This document shows positions 25,601-37,600 of a stretch of DNA of 64,000 bases, piece by piece (the first letter of the stretch is position 1; each line of letters opens with the position of its first letter). Position numbers and translations under genes: made by a program. The notes under the pieces were generated by a model, which had not been told where the DNA came from, searched no databases, and saw only the letters and a list, made by a program, of their open reading frames with translations. Where the stretch lies: positions 1 through 64,000 of the forward strand of contig MDYQ01000118.1 of the NCBI GenBank assembly GCA_003024175.1, in the 5' to 3' direction. Source of the stretch: Planoprotostelium fungivorum. Lineage: Eukaryota > Evosea > Variosea > Cavosteliida > Cavosteliaceae.

Positions 25601-28600
25601 ATGTCAAATTGCTCAGTGATGTGACCGTGATGATCAGTCCGGAAGCGGAAGGCACAACTGAGGCAGAGGTACCTACGATGACCACAGAGCCAGCGACGAG
25701 TGTCCACTGAGGAGCCAGAGGGAAGTGAATACGAATACCGTAGGCGCTCGCCGTTGATATGCCCTTGTGCGATAGGACTACAGTGAAGGCTACGTTGGTA
25801 TCTCCTTGACCAAAGGTAGGGGTACTGTTCTGTGCCACCACCAGAGATGGCTCAGTAATGGTCCATGATATGATGGGTAGAGTGATTGCAGTCGCAGGTC
25901 CAGCGATGCTTGTCGTCAGACTTGTACTGACTCCCCCCACGTTTGTAGCCGTATCGTTGATGAAGAACACTGTAGTGATCTGTATCTGTCTCCCTTCAAC
26001 GCTGCCTCCTATCGTTGTGTTGTCTGACGACATCACAGTGCCCAGGCTGTACTTGATCACATCTGCCAGTCCGTCGTTGTTTGTATCGACCAGTGATGAT
26101 GCGTTCGAGCCAGTGGGTAGAAGAGAACAGTTGGCATTGCTACCCAGAGTGAAGAAGGACGAGACCACAGAGACAGGTACAGAAGGAAGGAAGGCATAGG
26201 TCAAGTTGAATGCGCTAGTAGATCCAATGGGTAGGATAACAGTGGTCGTGAGAGTGACGAGTTCTCCCACATTGATCGATGTGGAAGATGCGCCATGGAC
26301 ATCACCAGAGAAAGAGGTTGATGCTGTTGTAATCTGATGATACATCAATAAGAGATAACGATTCAAATATTGTCTCACTTTTGGTGTGGTGACGTTAGAT
26401 GACAGGTCGATGATGGGATATGTCTTCGCATAGATGTCTGGCGAGCTTGTATAGCTGACCGTGCCCATGTTGCTGACTACTGTGTTCATCTCTGCGTACT
26501 CGTACAGCGTGGCGTTGTATCTCAGCGTCATCGTTGATGCTGTGGGAAGCTCATATGCCGTCAGATAGAGGCCAGTGATAGAAGGCACAACAATTGCCGA
26601 GCCGCCGGTGACCACAGCTGAGCCTGGCACGAGAGTCCAGACAGGAGAGAGGGCATAGTTGTAGTGTATGCCAAAGGCAGAGGACGTCGATGCAGCTGAG
26701 TGAGACAAGATCACAGTGAAGGCAATGTTAGCGTCACCCTGACCGAAGGCAGGTGTGTTGCTCTGTGTGGCCACAAGAGATGGTTGAACGATCGTCCAGC
26801 TCTGAGTTAAGTTGCCGATCAATCCAGTCTTACTAGTGGCCGAGACGTTGTAGCTGACTGAGCGTCCCACAGTGTTGGCCGTCACATCAGGCAGGTAGAC
26901 CAGGGTAGTGACAGTCACTCTTCTTGTGTATGTATCGCCCGCAGATGTCATCAGCTTGCCCAGTGTGATGTTCACCGTGTCATTGTACGTGTTGTTTGCT
27001 GCGCTTGAGAACATGCCAGACATGCCTTCGGTCAGAAGAGATGAGTTGATGTTGCTGCCGAAGCTGACTGTCGAGCTCATGATCTCAAACACTGCACTGC
27101 TAGCCGCGTTCTGGAAGGACAAAGAGATGTTGACTGCTGTGGCTTGACCGATGGGCATCGTGAGGTAGTGAGAGATTGTGAGCACTTCTCCGATCGACAG
27201 CACTGATGGATTGAGACCATGCGCCGTTGAGTTGTAGCCTGCAGAGAGCTGACCATCGATAGACGACACAGACAGAGTAATCGTGTTTGTGTATGATGTA
27301 GCCCAGGTATGTGGTGAGCTCAGATAGACGATATCGGCCGTGGTAGAAGACACACTCTTGTCTGCTATGTATGTGTACATCGTCGTCGTGTACTGCACTG
27401 TCACGTTGACGCCTTGCTGCAGCAGCGGTCCACTGATCAGCACAGATGTGTCGCCGCTGCTGTTGCCTTGTACCACTGTGAACCCACTGTTGCTCACTTG
27501 CATCGTGCCAGGTACTAGAACAAAGTCGGGAAGTAACGGCACTGTGATGACCATTCCATAAGCTGGTGCATTGCTGATAGCCGTGTGGAAGAAAGTGATA
27601 GTGTGATTGACTGTGTCTCCTCCTTGTACGCCCATGTATGGTGTAGTGGATGAGATGCTGGTGATTGATGGCTCTGTGATGGTCCATGAGAGAGAGGGCA
27701 GGCTAATGTTGGATGCAGTGCCAGAGAAGGTGGTCGTCAGACTTGTGATGACTCCCCTGACATTTGTCTTCGTATTGTTGACGTAGAAGAGACAAGTGAT
27801 CTGTAGCTGTCTGCCCACAAGCCCAGAATTGCCTCCAATCGCGATGGTATCAGAGGATAAGACAGTACCCAAATTGAAGTTGATGGTATCTGCTAGCCCA
27901 TCGTTGTTGCTGTCCACCAGTGAAGATGCGTTCGAATTAGTAGTCAGCCTTGACGAGTTAACGTTGCTTCCCAATGTGATGAATGATGAGGCAACAGTGA
28001 CAGGTACAGACGGAGAGAAAGCGTAGCTAACGTTAAGAGATGTCGATCCGATGGGAAGGACAACAGTGGTGGTGAGGGTGATCAGTTCACCGACGCTGAT
28101 CAGCGAGGGAGATGGTCCATGTACATCACCAACGAATGTGTTGGATGCTGTAGTGATCTGTACGAAAATGAGATATAAAGTTACGGATGATATGGCTCTC
28201 ACGTTTGGCGTGGTGATCAAAGTGGTGGAGCTGAGTGAGGGATATGCTCTTCCATAGCTGTTAGGTGAGCTGCTGTATGTGACTGATCCAGTGTTGCTGA
28301 TCACTCTGTTCATAGCAGTGTACTCGTACAGCGTGGCATTGTACGTAACTGTGATGGTAGACGAGTTGCTCAAAACACTCGCTGTGATGAACAGTCCAGT
28401 TGATGATGGTGTCACAGATGCTGAAGTGCCAGCGATGACCACAGAGTCAGGGACTAAGATCCACTGAGGTGCCAAAGGGAAGTTGATGTGTATACCACAT
28501 GCGGACGAAGTAGAAGCCGCAGCATGAGATAAGACTACAGTGAAGGCAACGTTTGTGTTTCCTTGACCAAAATTGGGTGTGCTGTTCTGCACGACGACGA

Positions 28601-31600
28601 GAGTTGGCTCGGTGATAGTCCATGAGAGTACAGGCAGAGTCACAGCTGTTGCAGGTCCAGTGACGACAGTCGTTAAACTGAGACTGACCCCCTTGATGTT
28701 TGTGGCTGTATCATTGACGTAGAACGCTGTAGTGATCTGTATCTGTCTACCCACAAGGCTGCCTCCTATGGATGTGACGTCGGATGACAAGACAGTTCCC
28801 AAGTTGTAGTTGATGACGTCCGAGGCTCCGTCATTGTTGGTGTCAACCAGTGATGATGCACTTGAGCCAGATGCGAGCAGAGAAGAATTGACGTTGCTTC
28901 CCATAGTTACAGTGGATGATACCACAGTCACAGGCACAGATGGCAGGAATCCATAACTGACGTTAATGGTGGTAGTTCCGATGGGAAGGATAATCGTGGT
29001 CGTGAGAGTAACGAGTTCTCCTATGTTGATGGCAGTGGAAGATACACCGTGGACATCGCTAGAGAAGTTGTTATATGCCATAGTGATCTGTGATACATGT
29101 GAATATTCCCCATTCAAAATCAAATCAAACTCACATTGGGCGTAGTCACAGACGAAGTACAGCCGAGAACAGGATAGTTTCTTCCATAGCTGTTAGGCGT
29201 ACTTGTGTACTGTATCGTGCCACTGTTGCTGATCACTCTGTTCATGGGAGAGTACTCGTACAGTGTGGCATTGTATGTGAGTGTAATTGATGAAGAGTTT
29301 GACAGTCCTGTACCCGTGATCAACAGTGCAGAAGCTGAGGGTATGACAGAGGCTGAGCTGCCAGTGATGTTCACAGATCCTGTTACTAAGATCCACTGAG
29401 GTGACAGAGGGAAGTTGATACGGATGCCGTAAGCAGTGGCAGTTGATGTGCTCTTATGTGCCAGTATCACTGAAAAAACTACGTTCGTTGTGCCTTGAGC
29501 AGTGGTGGGGGTATTACTCTGTGTGACTACGAGAGATGGCTCCGTGATCGTCCACGAAAGTGCAGGCAAGCTGATGGCCAATGCGGGCCCAGTAAATGTG
29601 GTTGTCAATCTTGCAGCAGAACCTCCAGTGTTGGTCTGGGTGTCGTTGATGTAGAAGAGAACGGTAATCTGAATCCGTCTACCGGAGAGACCAGAGCTTC
29701 CTCCTATCGTTGTGACATCTGATGACATCAATGTTCCAAAGTTGAAGTTGATGACGTCAGCCAGTCCGTCGCTGTTCAAATCGACCAGTGATGATGCGTT
29801 CGATCCGGTGACCAAGAGCGTTGAATTGGTGTTAGTTCCCATCGTGACTGTGGATGAGACCAAAGCGACGGGTACAGAAGGGAGGAAGGCGTAGGTCAAG
29901 TTGAGTCCAGTGGTTGAACCAATGGGTAGAGTGATGAGAGTGCTCAATGTTATCAATTCTCCCACACTGATGATCGAAGAGGATGTACCGTGTACATCAC
30001 CAGAGAAGGTGGTCACTGCTGTTGTGATCTGTTGTTATCATCAATATCTAAAACATTTGCATTCCTTTCTCTCACATTTGGTGTCGTGATGGTGGAAGTG
30101 GGAGCCAAAGCTGGATAAGTGCGAGAATAGCTGTTCGGTGCACTGGAATATAAGACTGTTCCACTATTGCTGAAGACCTTATTCATCGAAGAGTACTCAT
30201 ATAACGTAGCATTGTACGTGACCGTAATGGAAGCCAAATTGCCCAAACTACTGGCCGTGATGAACAGACTCGATGGAGAAGGTGCGATTACGGCTGCGCC
30301 ACCAGTGATGACCACAGATCCAGGTACCAAAGTCCACTGAGGTGCCAGAGGAAAGTTGATACGTATACCATAAGCTGTGGCTGTCGACGTGCCTCTGTGT
30401 GATAAATTCACAGTGAAGGCGACGTTGGTGTCTCCTTGACCGAACGTAGGTGTGCTGCTCTGCACTACTGTGAGGACTGGCTCCGTAATGGTCCAAGAGA
30501 TGACGGGCATAGTAATTGCAGTCGCATGTCCAGTGATACTTGTCGTCAGACTTGTACTGATACCCTTCACATTCGTTCCCGTATCGTTGATGAAGAAGAG
30601 CGTCGTGATCTGAATCTGTCTGCCCACAAGGCTGCCTCCTATCGTTGTGACATCGGATGATAAGACAGTACCCAGGTTGTAATTGATGATATCAGCTGCT
30701 CCATCGTTGTTCGTGTCGACCAGTGATGATGCATTTGATCCAGAAGAGAGCAGAGATGAGTTGACATTGCTACCGATGGAAATGGCTGATGATACAACAG
30801 TGACGGGGACAGATGGGAGGAAAGAATAGGCTACATTGAGAGCACCGGTCGATCCGATAGGAAGGACAATGGTAGTGGTGAGAGTGATGAGCTCTCCTAC
30901 ATTGATGGATGTGGAAGATGCACCATGGACATCACCAGAGAAAGTATTCGATGCTGTTGTGATCTGATGCAATTAGATACAGAGATAATATGATGTGTCT
31001 CACGTTGGGTGTGATGATGTTGGAGGATGGAGTCAATGTAGGATAGGTTCTGAAATAGCTGGTAGGTGAACTCGTGTATGTGATCGTTCCACCGTTGCTG
31101 ATGACTTTGTTCATTGTGGAATATTCGTACAGTATGGCATTGTACGTGATTGTGATCGAGGACGTGTTGGTCAGCTCAGAGACAGTGATGTACAGTCCAG
31201 AGACAGTTGGTATCACAGAGGCTGAGTTGCCAGAGATGACTGCTGATCCAGGAACTAACGTCCACTGAGGTGAGAGAGGAAAGCTGATCTGCAGGCCATA
31301 AGCAGAAGCCGTAGAGGTGGCAGCGTGCGACAAGATCATTGTGAAGGCAACGATACTATCTCCTTGTCCTGTGATGGGTGTGTTGCTCTGTGTTACTGCG
31401 AGAGATGGCTCTACGATAGTCCAGCTCTGTGACAGTGTACCGATGGTGCCGGTAGAACTCTTGGCAATGGCACTGTATGTGATGATGTTCTTCTTGACAT
31501 TATATGCCACGTCGGGGAGGTAGACTGATGTTGTGACTGTGATTCTCCTTGTGGATGCATCTCCTATGGAAGCCATGAGCTTGCCGAGAGGGAAGGTGAT

Positions 31601-34600
31601 GGTGTCATAGATGCCATTGTTGGCCGCACTGAACAATGTAGCCGAGTCACCCTCGATGAGAAGTGATGAGTTGATGTTGCTGCCGAAGCTGACTGTCGAG
31701 CTCATGATCTGGAACACTGCACTGCCTGCTACATTCTGGAAGGACAAAGAGATGTTGACTGCTGTGGCTTGACCGATGGGCATCGTGAGGTAGTGAGAGA
31801 TTGTGAGCACTTCTCCGATCGACAGCATTGATGGATTGACACCGTGTACAGTCGAATTGTAGCTGGCAGACAGCTGACCGTCCAGTGATGTAGCAGATAA
31901 CATCATGGTGTTGACGTAATTCCTTGCCAAAGCGGTGGGTGCACTGAGGTAGAAGATGTTGGCTGTGGTAGAAGACACACTCTTGTCTGCTATGTATGTG
32001 TACATCGTCGTCGTGTACTGCACTGTCACGTTGACGCCTTGCTGCAGCAGCGGTCCACTGATCAGCACAGATGTGTCGCCGCTGCTGTTGCCTTGTACCA
32101 CTGTGAACCCACTGTTGCTCACTTGCATCGTGCCAGGTACCAGAGTGAAGCTGGGAAGCAGTGGGATAGTGATATTGAGTTCATAAGCTGGCGAATTGCT
32201 GATGGCCGAGTGATAGAGAGTGATAGTGTGATTGACAGTGTCTCCTCCTTGCACACCGGTGGAAGGTGTTGTGGCCACTACCATTCCGATGTCTGGCTCC
32301 ACGATGGGCCACACTGACGTGACCATATTCAGTGCAATGCTATCACTGTAGATGGTAGTCGTCAAGCTGAATGTCTTTCCTCTGACGTTGGTCGGTATGT
32401 TGGGCAACACCGAAATGATCTGAAGGGCGATGCGCCTATCAGTGGTGTTCCACAGTGAAAAACTTCCAGCAGAGATGACAGTCATGTTGGAAGTCAATAC
32501 GGTCCCCAGGAACAATCTCGAGAGATCAGAGAATCCATCTGCATTGGTGTCGACGAGATCTCCCATCGTCCCGGACGTCGCGTTGGTCGAATTGACGTAT
32601 GGACCGAGCTCGATGGTCTGATTCAACAGCTGAGAGAGTTCAGATGGTGGAGATAGAGTGAGACGGTGTCACCTGCACGGTGGCTGATCCAGTGAAGGAC
32701 GTGACGATAACGAAATTGTTCATGGTACCGATGGGATTGATGATGACCGTGTAACTCATCAAATTCTCACCCACGGTAAGAGAAGTGGGAGCAGATCCTT
32801 TGATGGTGCCCGTGTAGTTGGCTGAAGCGACTGGTATGAGGGTCTGTAGGGTAGAAGCTCCCGTTGTGGTGTATGGGCGTGAGGGCAGGCCGGGAACACT
32901 GGTGTAGTACAGGTTCGCCGTTGTCGTCACGGAGGAGCTCAGCGTGATGTATTGATACAGCTGAGCCGTAAGATTGATCTGCGGCACAATGAGCTTTCTG
33001 TGGGTTCAAATGGGAGGAACTCACTTGTACGATGGTGTTGAGAGGTAATTGGGAGAGGTTGATAAGAGGTACAGAATCTCCGTTGCTATTTCCCGTGACG
33101 ATCGTGGCTCCGCTGTAATTGGTCGAAACTGAACCAGTGACCAGAGAGTAACCAGACAGTGTCGTATTGATGAAAAGGTTAAAAGCGTCCGCGTTCGATG
33201 TTGCGGTGTGTCCCACATAGAAGATGAACTGGATGATGTCCGTTCCTTGTCCAGAACTGGGTGTGTTGCTAGAAGTGATGTAGAGGGTAGGCTCTATGAT
33301 AGTCCACGTGTTGATAGCGTATCTGGGTGTGCCTCCCACTGACTGGTACATCGTCGAATTCAGCCATGGTACTGTTCCTCTCCTAACGAAATTATCAAAC
33401 ATCATCAATCTCGAATATATAGACAGATATCTCACTTGTTCAATGCTTGAGGTGTAACTCTACCCGAAAATGTCAGAGAGAAAGTGCCACCACCGTTATT
33501 GATCCCTGTGTTGTACGAGTACACGTCTCCCATAGAGAACACAGCAACATCATTGTACCCATATGCGTTCAGCTGTGACAGACTGGCTGCTGACCCCACT
33601 GCCATACTCGAGTTCAAGCTGCTGGCCATGCTTGTCATGTTTGTGCTGACGATCTGCATGATGGCAGTGGTAGAGCTGAAGAAAGAAAAGCTGAGAGCGA
33701 GAGAAGGCACTCGACTGCTGGGCACAGTGACAGTCACCGTGACGTTGATGACATCACCAATACGTACAAGACTACCTCCGAGAGGTGTAGCCGTAGTGAT
33801 CGTGAAGGTGGGGGTGTTGATGGTCACAGTGGTACCTATCTGCGCTTTATAATTTCTCCACACCTGACACCTTGATCAATTTAATTGTTCGAATCGTAAG
33901 TCTTACCGAAACACCATTGATGGATGTACTGTTCCAGCTAAGATATCCAGTCAAGATGTAAGTAGCTCCGGATGTCAAAAAGGACGACAGATTGGCCGCA
34001 AAGTTGATCGTGAAGCCACTCGGTCCGACAGATGAGATCGCTGCCACTCCTCTGTCTCCTTGTGTGTTGCCCTGTGTCACTGTTCCCACCACATTCGTCA
34101 GTGTGACACTGGATGATGCGCCCACAAAGATGCTGTTGAAAGGCGAGCTGAATGAGATGTCGAAAGGTGCAGAGGAAGATGCAGAGGCCAGAGGGTAGGC
34201 AAATCTGAACGACACGGCATCGCCTGACGACAAGACTGCAGATGCGTTCGTCGTCACAGATGTCGTCAACAATGGCTCTCTCACTGTCATTGTGCTGAAG
34301 CTCACTATTGCTTTTCAGCTGTCGACTCTGCATCATCAGCTCACCTGCAACAGCAGAGGCAGTGGACAGACAAGCGACAGAGAAGGTGGGCAGGATGGTA
34401 GTGCCCGCGTTAGTCGTCGTCAGATTGGACACAACCGTCTGAAGTGTGAAGGTCACAGTGGAGGTGGTTGAGCTAGACACAACATTATTCAGATTCCAAG
34501 ATGCACTCGTGCTTGTCGTTGTGTTGGCTGAAAGACCTAGAACTTCGATGGGAGTGACCGAGTTGATCGCAGACACCTATATCCACAACATCAGACGTTT

Positions 34601-37600
34601 AATCTTATCTTTCAACTCACCGTGGAAGACAGTATAGAAATAGTGGCAGGGATAGTGAATGTGGCAATGAGATTACTGCACGTGCCAGGAGGTATCGTCA
34701 CCGTGGACGTAGCATTGACGATGGTTCCTATGGTGACGCTGGGAAGAGTTACCGTACCGGTGAGACTGCTGGCTAAGCTGCTGACGCCACTGGGTGGAGC
34801 ACTGATGAAGTTGATACTGCTCGTAGTCGACTGTGGGTTGTTCGTTAGGTGAGATAATGATGAGCATCATACCTTGACTTTACCATTGGTGGGTGCTGAT
34901 GTATACACGATAGAGGAAGTGATCTGGAATGTACTGTGTAGTGCGACCGAAGATGTGGGAGAGAAGTACACGGCGATAGAGATCGTGCCTTGTGTTGCAT
35001 TGATACCCGTGTGATTCAAGTAGAAATAGGGCCAATTCACTGTGACAACACCACCAACAACATTGACTGAATTTCCAGAATAAGAGAAACCGTTGGGAAT
35101 CCTATGAGGAGAGCGTCAGTCGAATGTTCGTCGATCAATAGAAGTTCTCACGTGATGTTAACAAACAAATTATAAGAGGCAGTGTTGGTACCCGTACGAG
35201 GCACTAAGGAAAGAGTGGTAGAAATGGAATCTCCTGCTTTCACACCACTGGCTGTAGCATTGGTCACCATAGAGGCAGTCAAGAGTGGTTCGTAGACGGT
35301 GGTAGTGAAACTACTAGTGCTAGTCGTGATGAGAAGAGGCCACTTCTGTGCGCTCGTGATGACGAGACTCGTGCCTTGTGTAGTTGATGTGGCGATCAGA
35401 CCCGTCATCTGTCAACGTCGGATGTAGAACATAGAGATAAAACTCACGTTGAATGTTATGGTATGAGTTGCACCAGTTAAGCCATCTGATAGAGCAGAGA
35501 CGGTCGATGCATAGACGAAGATGGCTGCTTCTGGTATGCCGTCGTTATTTGAATCTACAAAGCTGATCGTGGGTGTGCCTGCTGTGATAGCTGATCCTGT
35601 CGATGCCACTGCACATGACTGATAGATCACGCCTGTAGGCAACGTCATCGTCACGTTGTATGACGCCATCTGTCCTCCCGGTATCACTGCTGCACTCTGA
35701 TATGTTGCTACCTCGCCAGCTTGTACGTTTGGATTGGCTGTCGATGCCAGTGACGACTCAGACATGCTCGTTGTGATACTAGGTGATCCCACTGTAAACG
35801 AGGCTGCCACACTGCCACTTGTTGTATAGCTTCTGGCCTGACTGTTGCTTATCGGCTGACTGTAGTACACTGCAGTTACGGCAGGCTGTGTGAACACTTG
35901 TCCCAGCAGCACTGTAGATGCCACCTTCACTGTGTACTGCAAGATGCAGCTAGTAGGCGTCTTTGGCAAAGAGGCAAAGCTGATATTGACAGATGTATAT
36001 GAGACTGTGGAACCAAAGGTGCCACAAGTGGATGTTGTGACCACACTGGATGACGAGTCCAACTGCACAGGTACAGGATCACTGATAGTGACGTTGTAGA
36101 TGGTAGTGGGGGTAGATGCCCAGTTGAGCGTCAGTGTAATCGTCACGCTCGTTCCTTCAGCCGTCAGCAGATATCTAGAATGATGCGCTTACCTCCCACG
36201 CCAGTGTTGACGCTGACTGCCTTTGCTATGCTCATCACTGGCTCAATGATCGTAAAGCTCGCTGCTGATTGCATACTACCATACGGGTAGCTCATCATGG
36301 CCATCATGTTACCGACCACCGTCTTCTGGTTTACCGCACTGTCTTCTGTTAGCTTTCTGTTTTGTCTTTCTTTCTCTCCCACCTCGAGTTGACAAGCAGA
36401 GTGACTGTCATGTTTATGTTCGTTAGACGATTGGTCGTCAGCTGAGAGCCCCAGCTGAAGGTAGCTGTGTCCTTCGAAGCAGAGATGGCGGCAGACGATC
36501 CAACGGGCTGAGACGACGAAGAATAAGCTGAGCTGGAAGAAGAGACGACAGCAGAAGTGATCTGACATAGAGCTGGGCCCGCCTTCGTCGTGATATTTAC
36601 GACCACCATAGAGTTAATGGAATATGGGACGCTGATGGCAAATGTGACGGTGATCGTTTCTCCAATGGTTGCACTGTCTGTGAATGGATTAGTGAGATGA
36701 ATGTACGGGAAGAGACGAAACGTACTGGGTAAGGCTGATTGCTGAGTGAGAGCTGTGAGGGTGATGGGTGCCGTGACGACGTTGAAGGTGTAAGGGTTGG
36801 GTGGGACATACGATGCACCTTTGGCAGTCGAACTGTAATTGATGATGGAGGAAGTGAAAGTCGATGTGTATCCAGAAGGCGAAGAAGAGTTGATCTTCGC
36901 TTGTGTGACGAGAATCTGTACGTTCGATCCTAACGAGGCATTAGAATTCACCTCTACGATGGTGATCTCACCTTGGATGTCAGCGGTGATGTTGGTTGAG
37001 AAACCTCCAGTGTAAGGAAGAGTCGCACCGGTGTAGCTACTGGAACAGGGAGTCGTGAGAGAGCTGATGTAACCACTCTGTACTAAACTCAAAGTGACGT
37101 CATAAGCTGTAGCCGTGAAGGTATTCATCAGAACAAACACCATGGTCACCGTGTCTCCTCCTTGTACGTTCTATATTCACTTCAGAGAAGATCTAAGATG
37201 AAAAGACTCACCGATATACCCGAATAGACCATGGGTGACCACGAAGTAGATAACTGACCTGTATAACCAGGGCAAGTGGCACCGCCAGTGAATGTCATAC
37301 CCGAGAGAGCAGGTTCACTGTTGGGCGTGTGGAGAGGGCTGTCCGTCCAAACGGCAAACTGAGCGAGGAAAGAGACAGAGGGCTCATGATAGTACACGTT
37401 CTTACTCGCCGTGTATTGAGCCGAACTCTCGAATGCATTGACGACCGCCTGTGTTGGATCAGCGATGATCAGCGGACGAACCTCTTCACTCACCAATGAA
37501 TAGATGACATCCTCCTTTCTCTGCGTTCCACTGACGACGAGTGAGACTCTGAGGACGAGAACACTGGTGGGGAACAGAGGATCGTTGTAAGCTGGAATTG

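Noticed and set aside
19413-32629. Recent bacterial transfer of the DUF11-like array
   Set aside because: The modules resemble bacterial repeats, but they are split by native phase-0 introns and exist in two host paralogs, so any transfer must be old. Not supported as recent.
33484-33852. Long plus-strand open frames lying opposite the giant gene (also at 22977-23390, 25858-26199, 38846-39031 and others)
   Set aside because: They are antisense shadows of Ser/Thr/Val-rich repeats; the sense frames have consistent module structure and splice sites.
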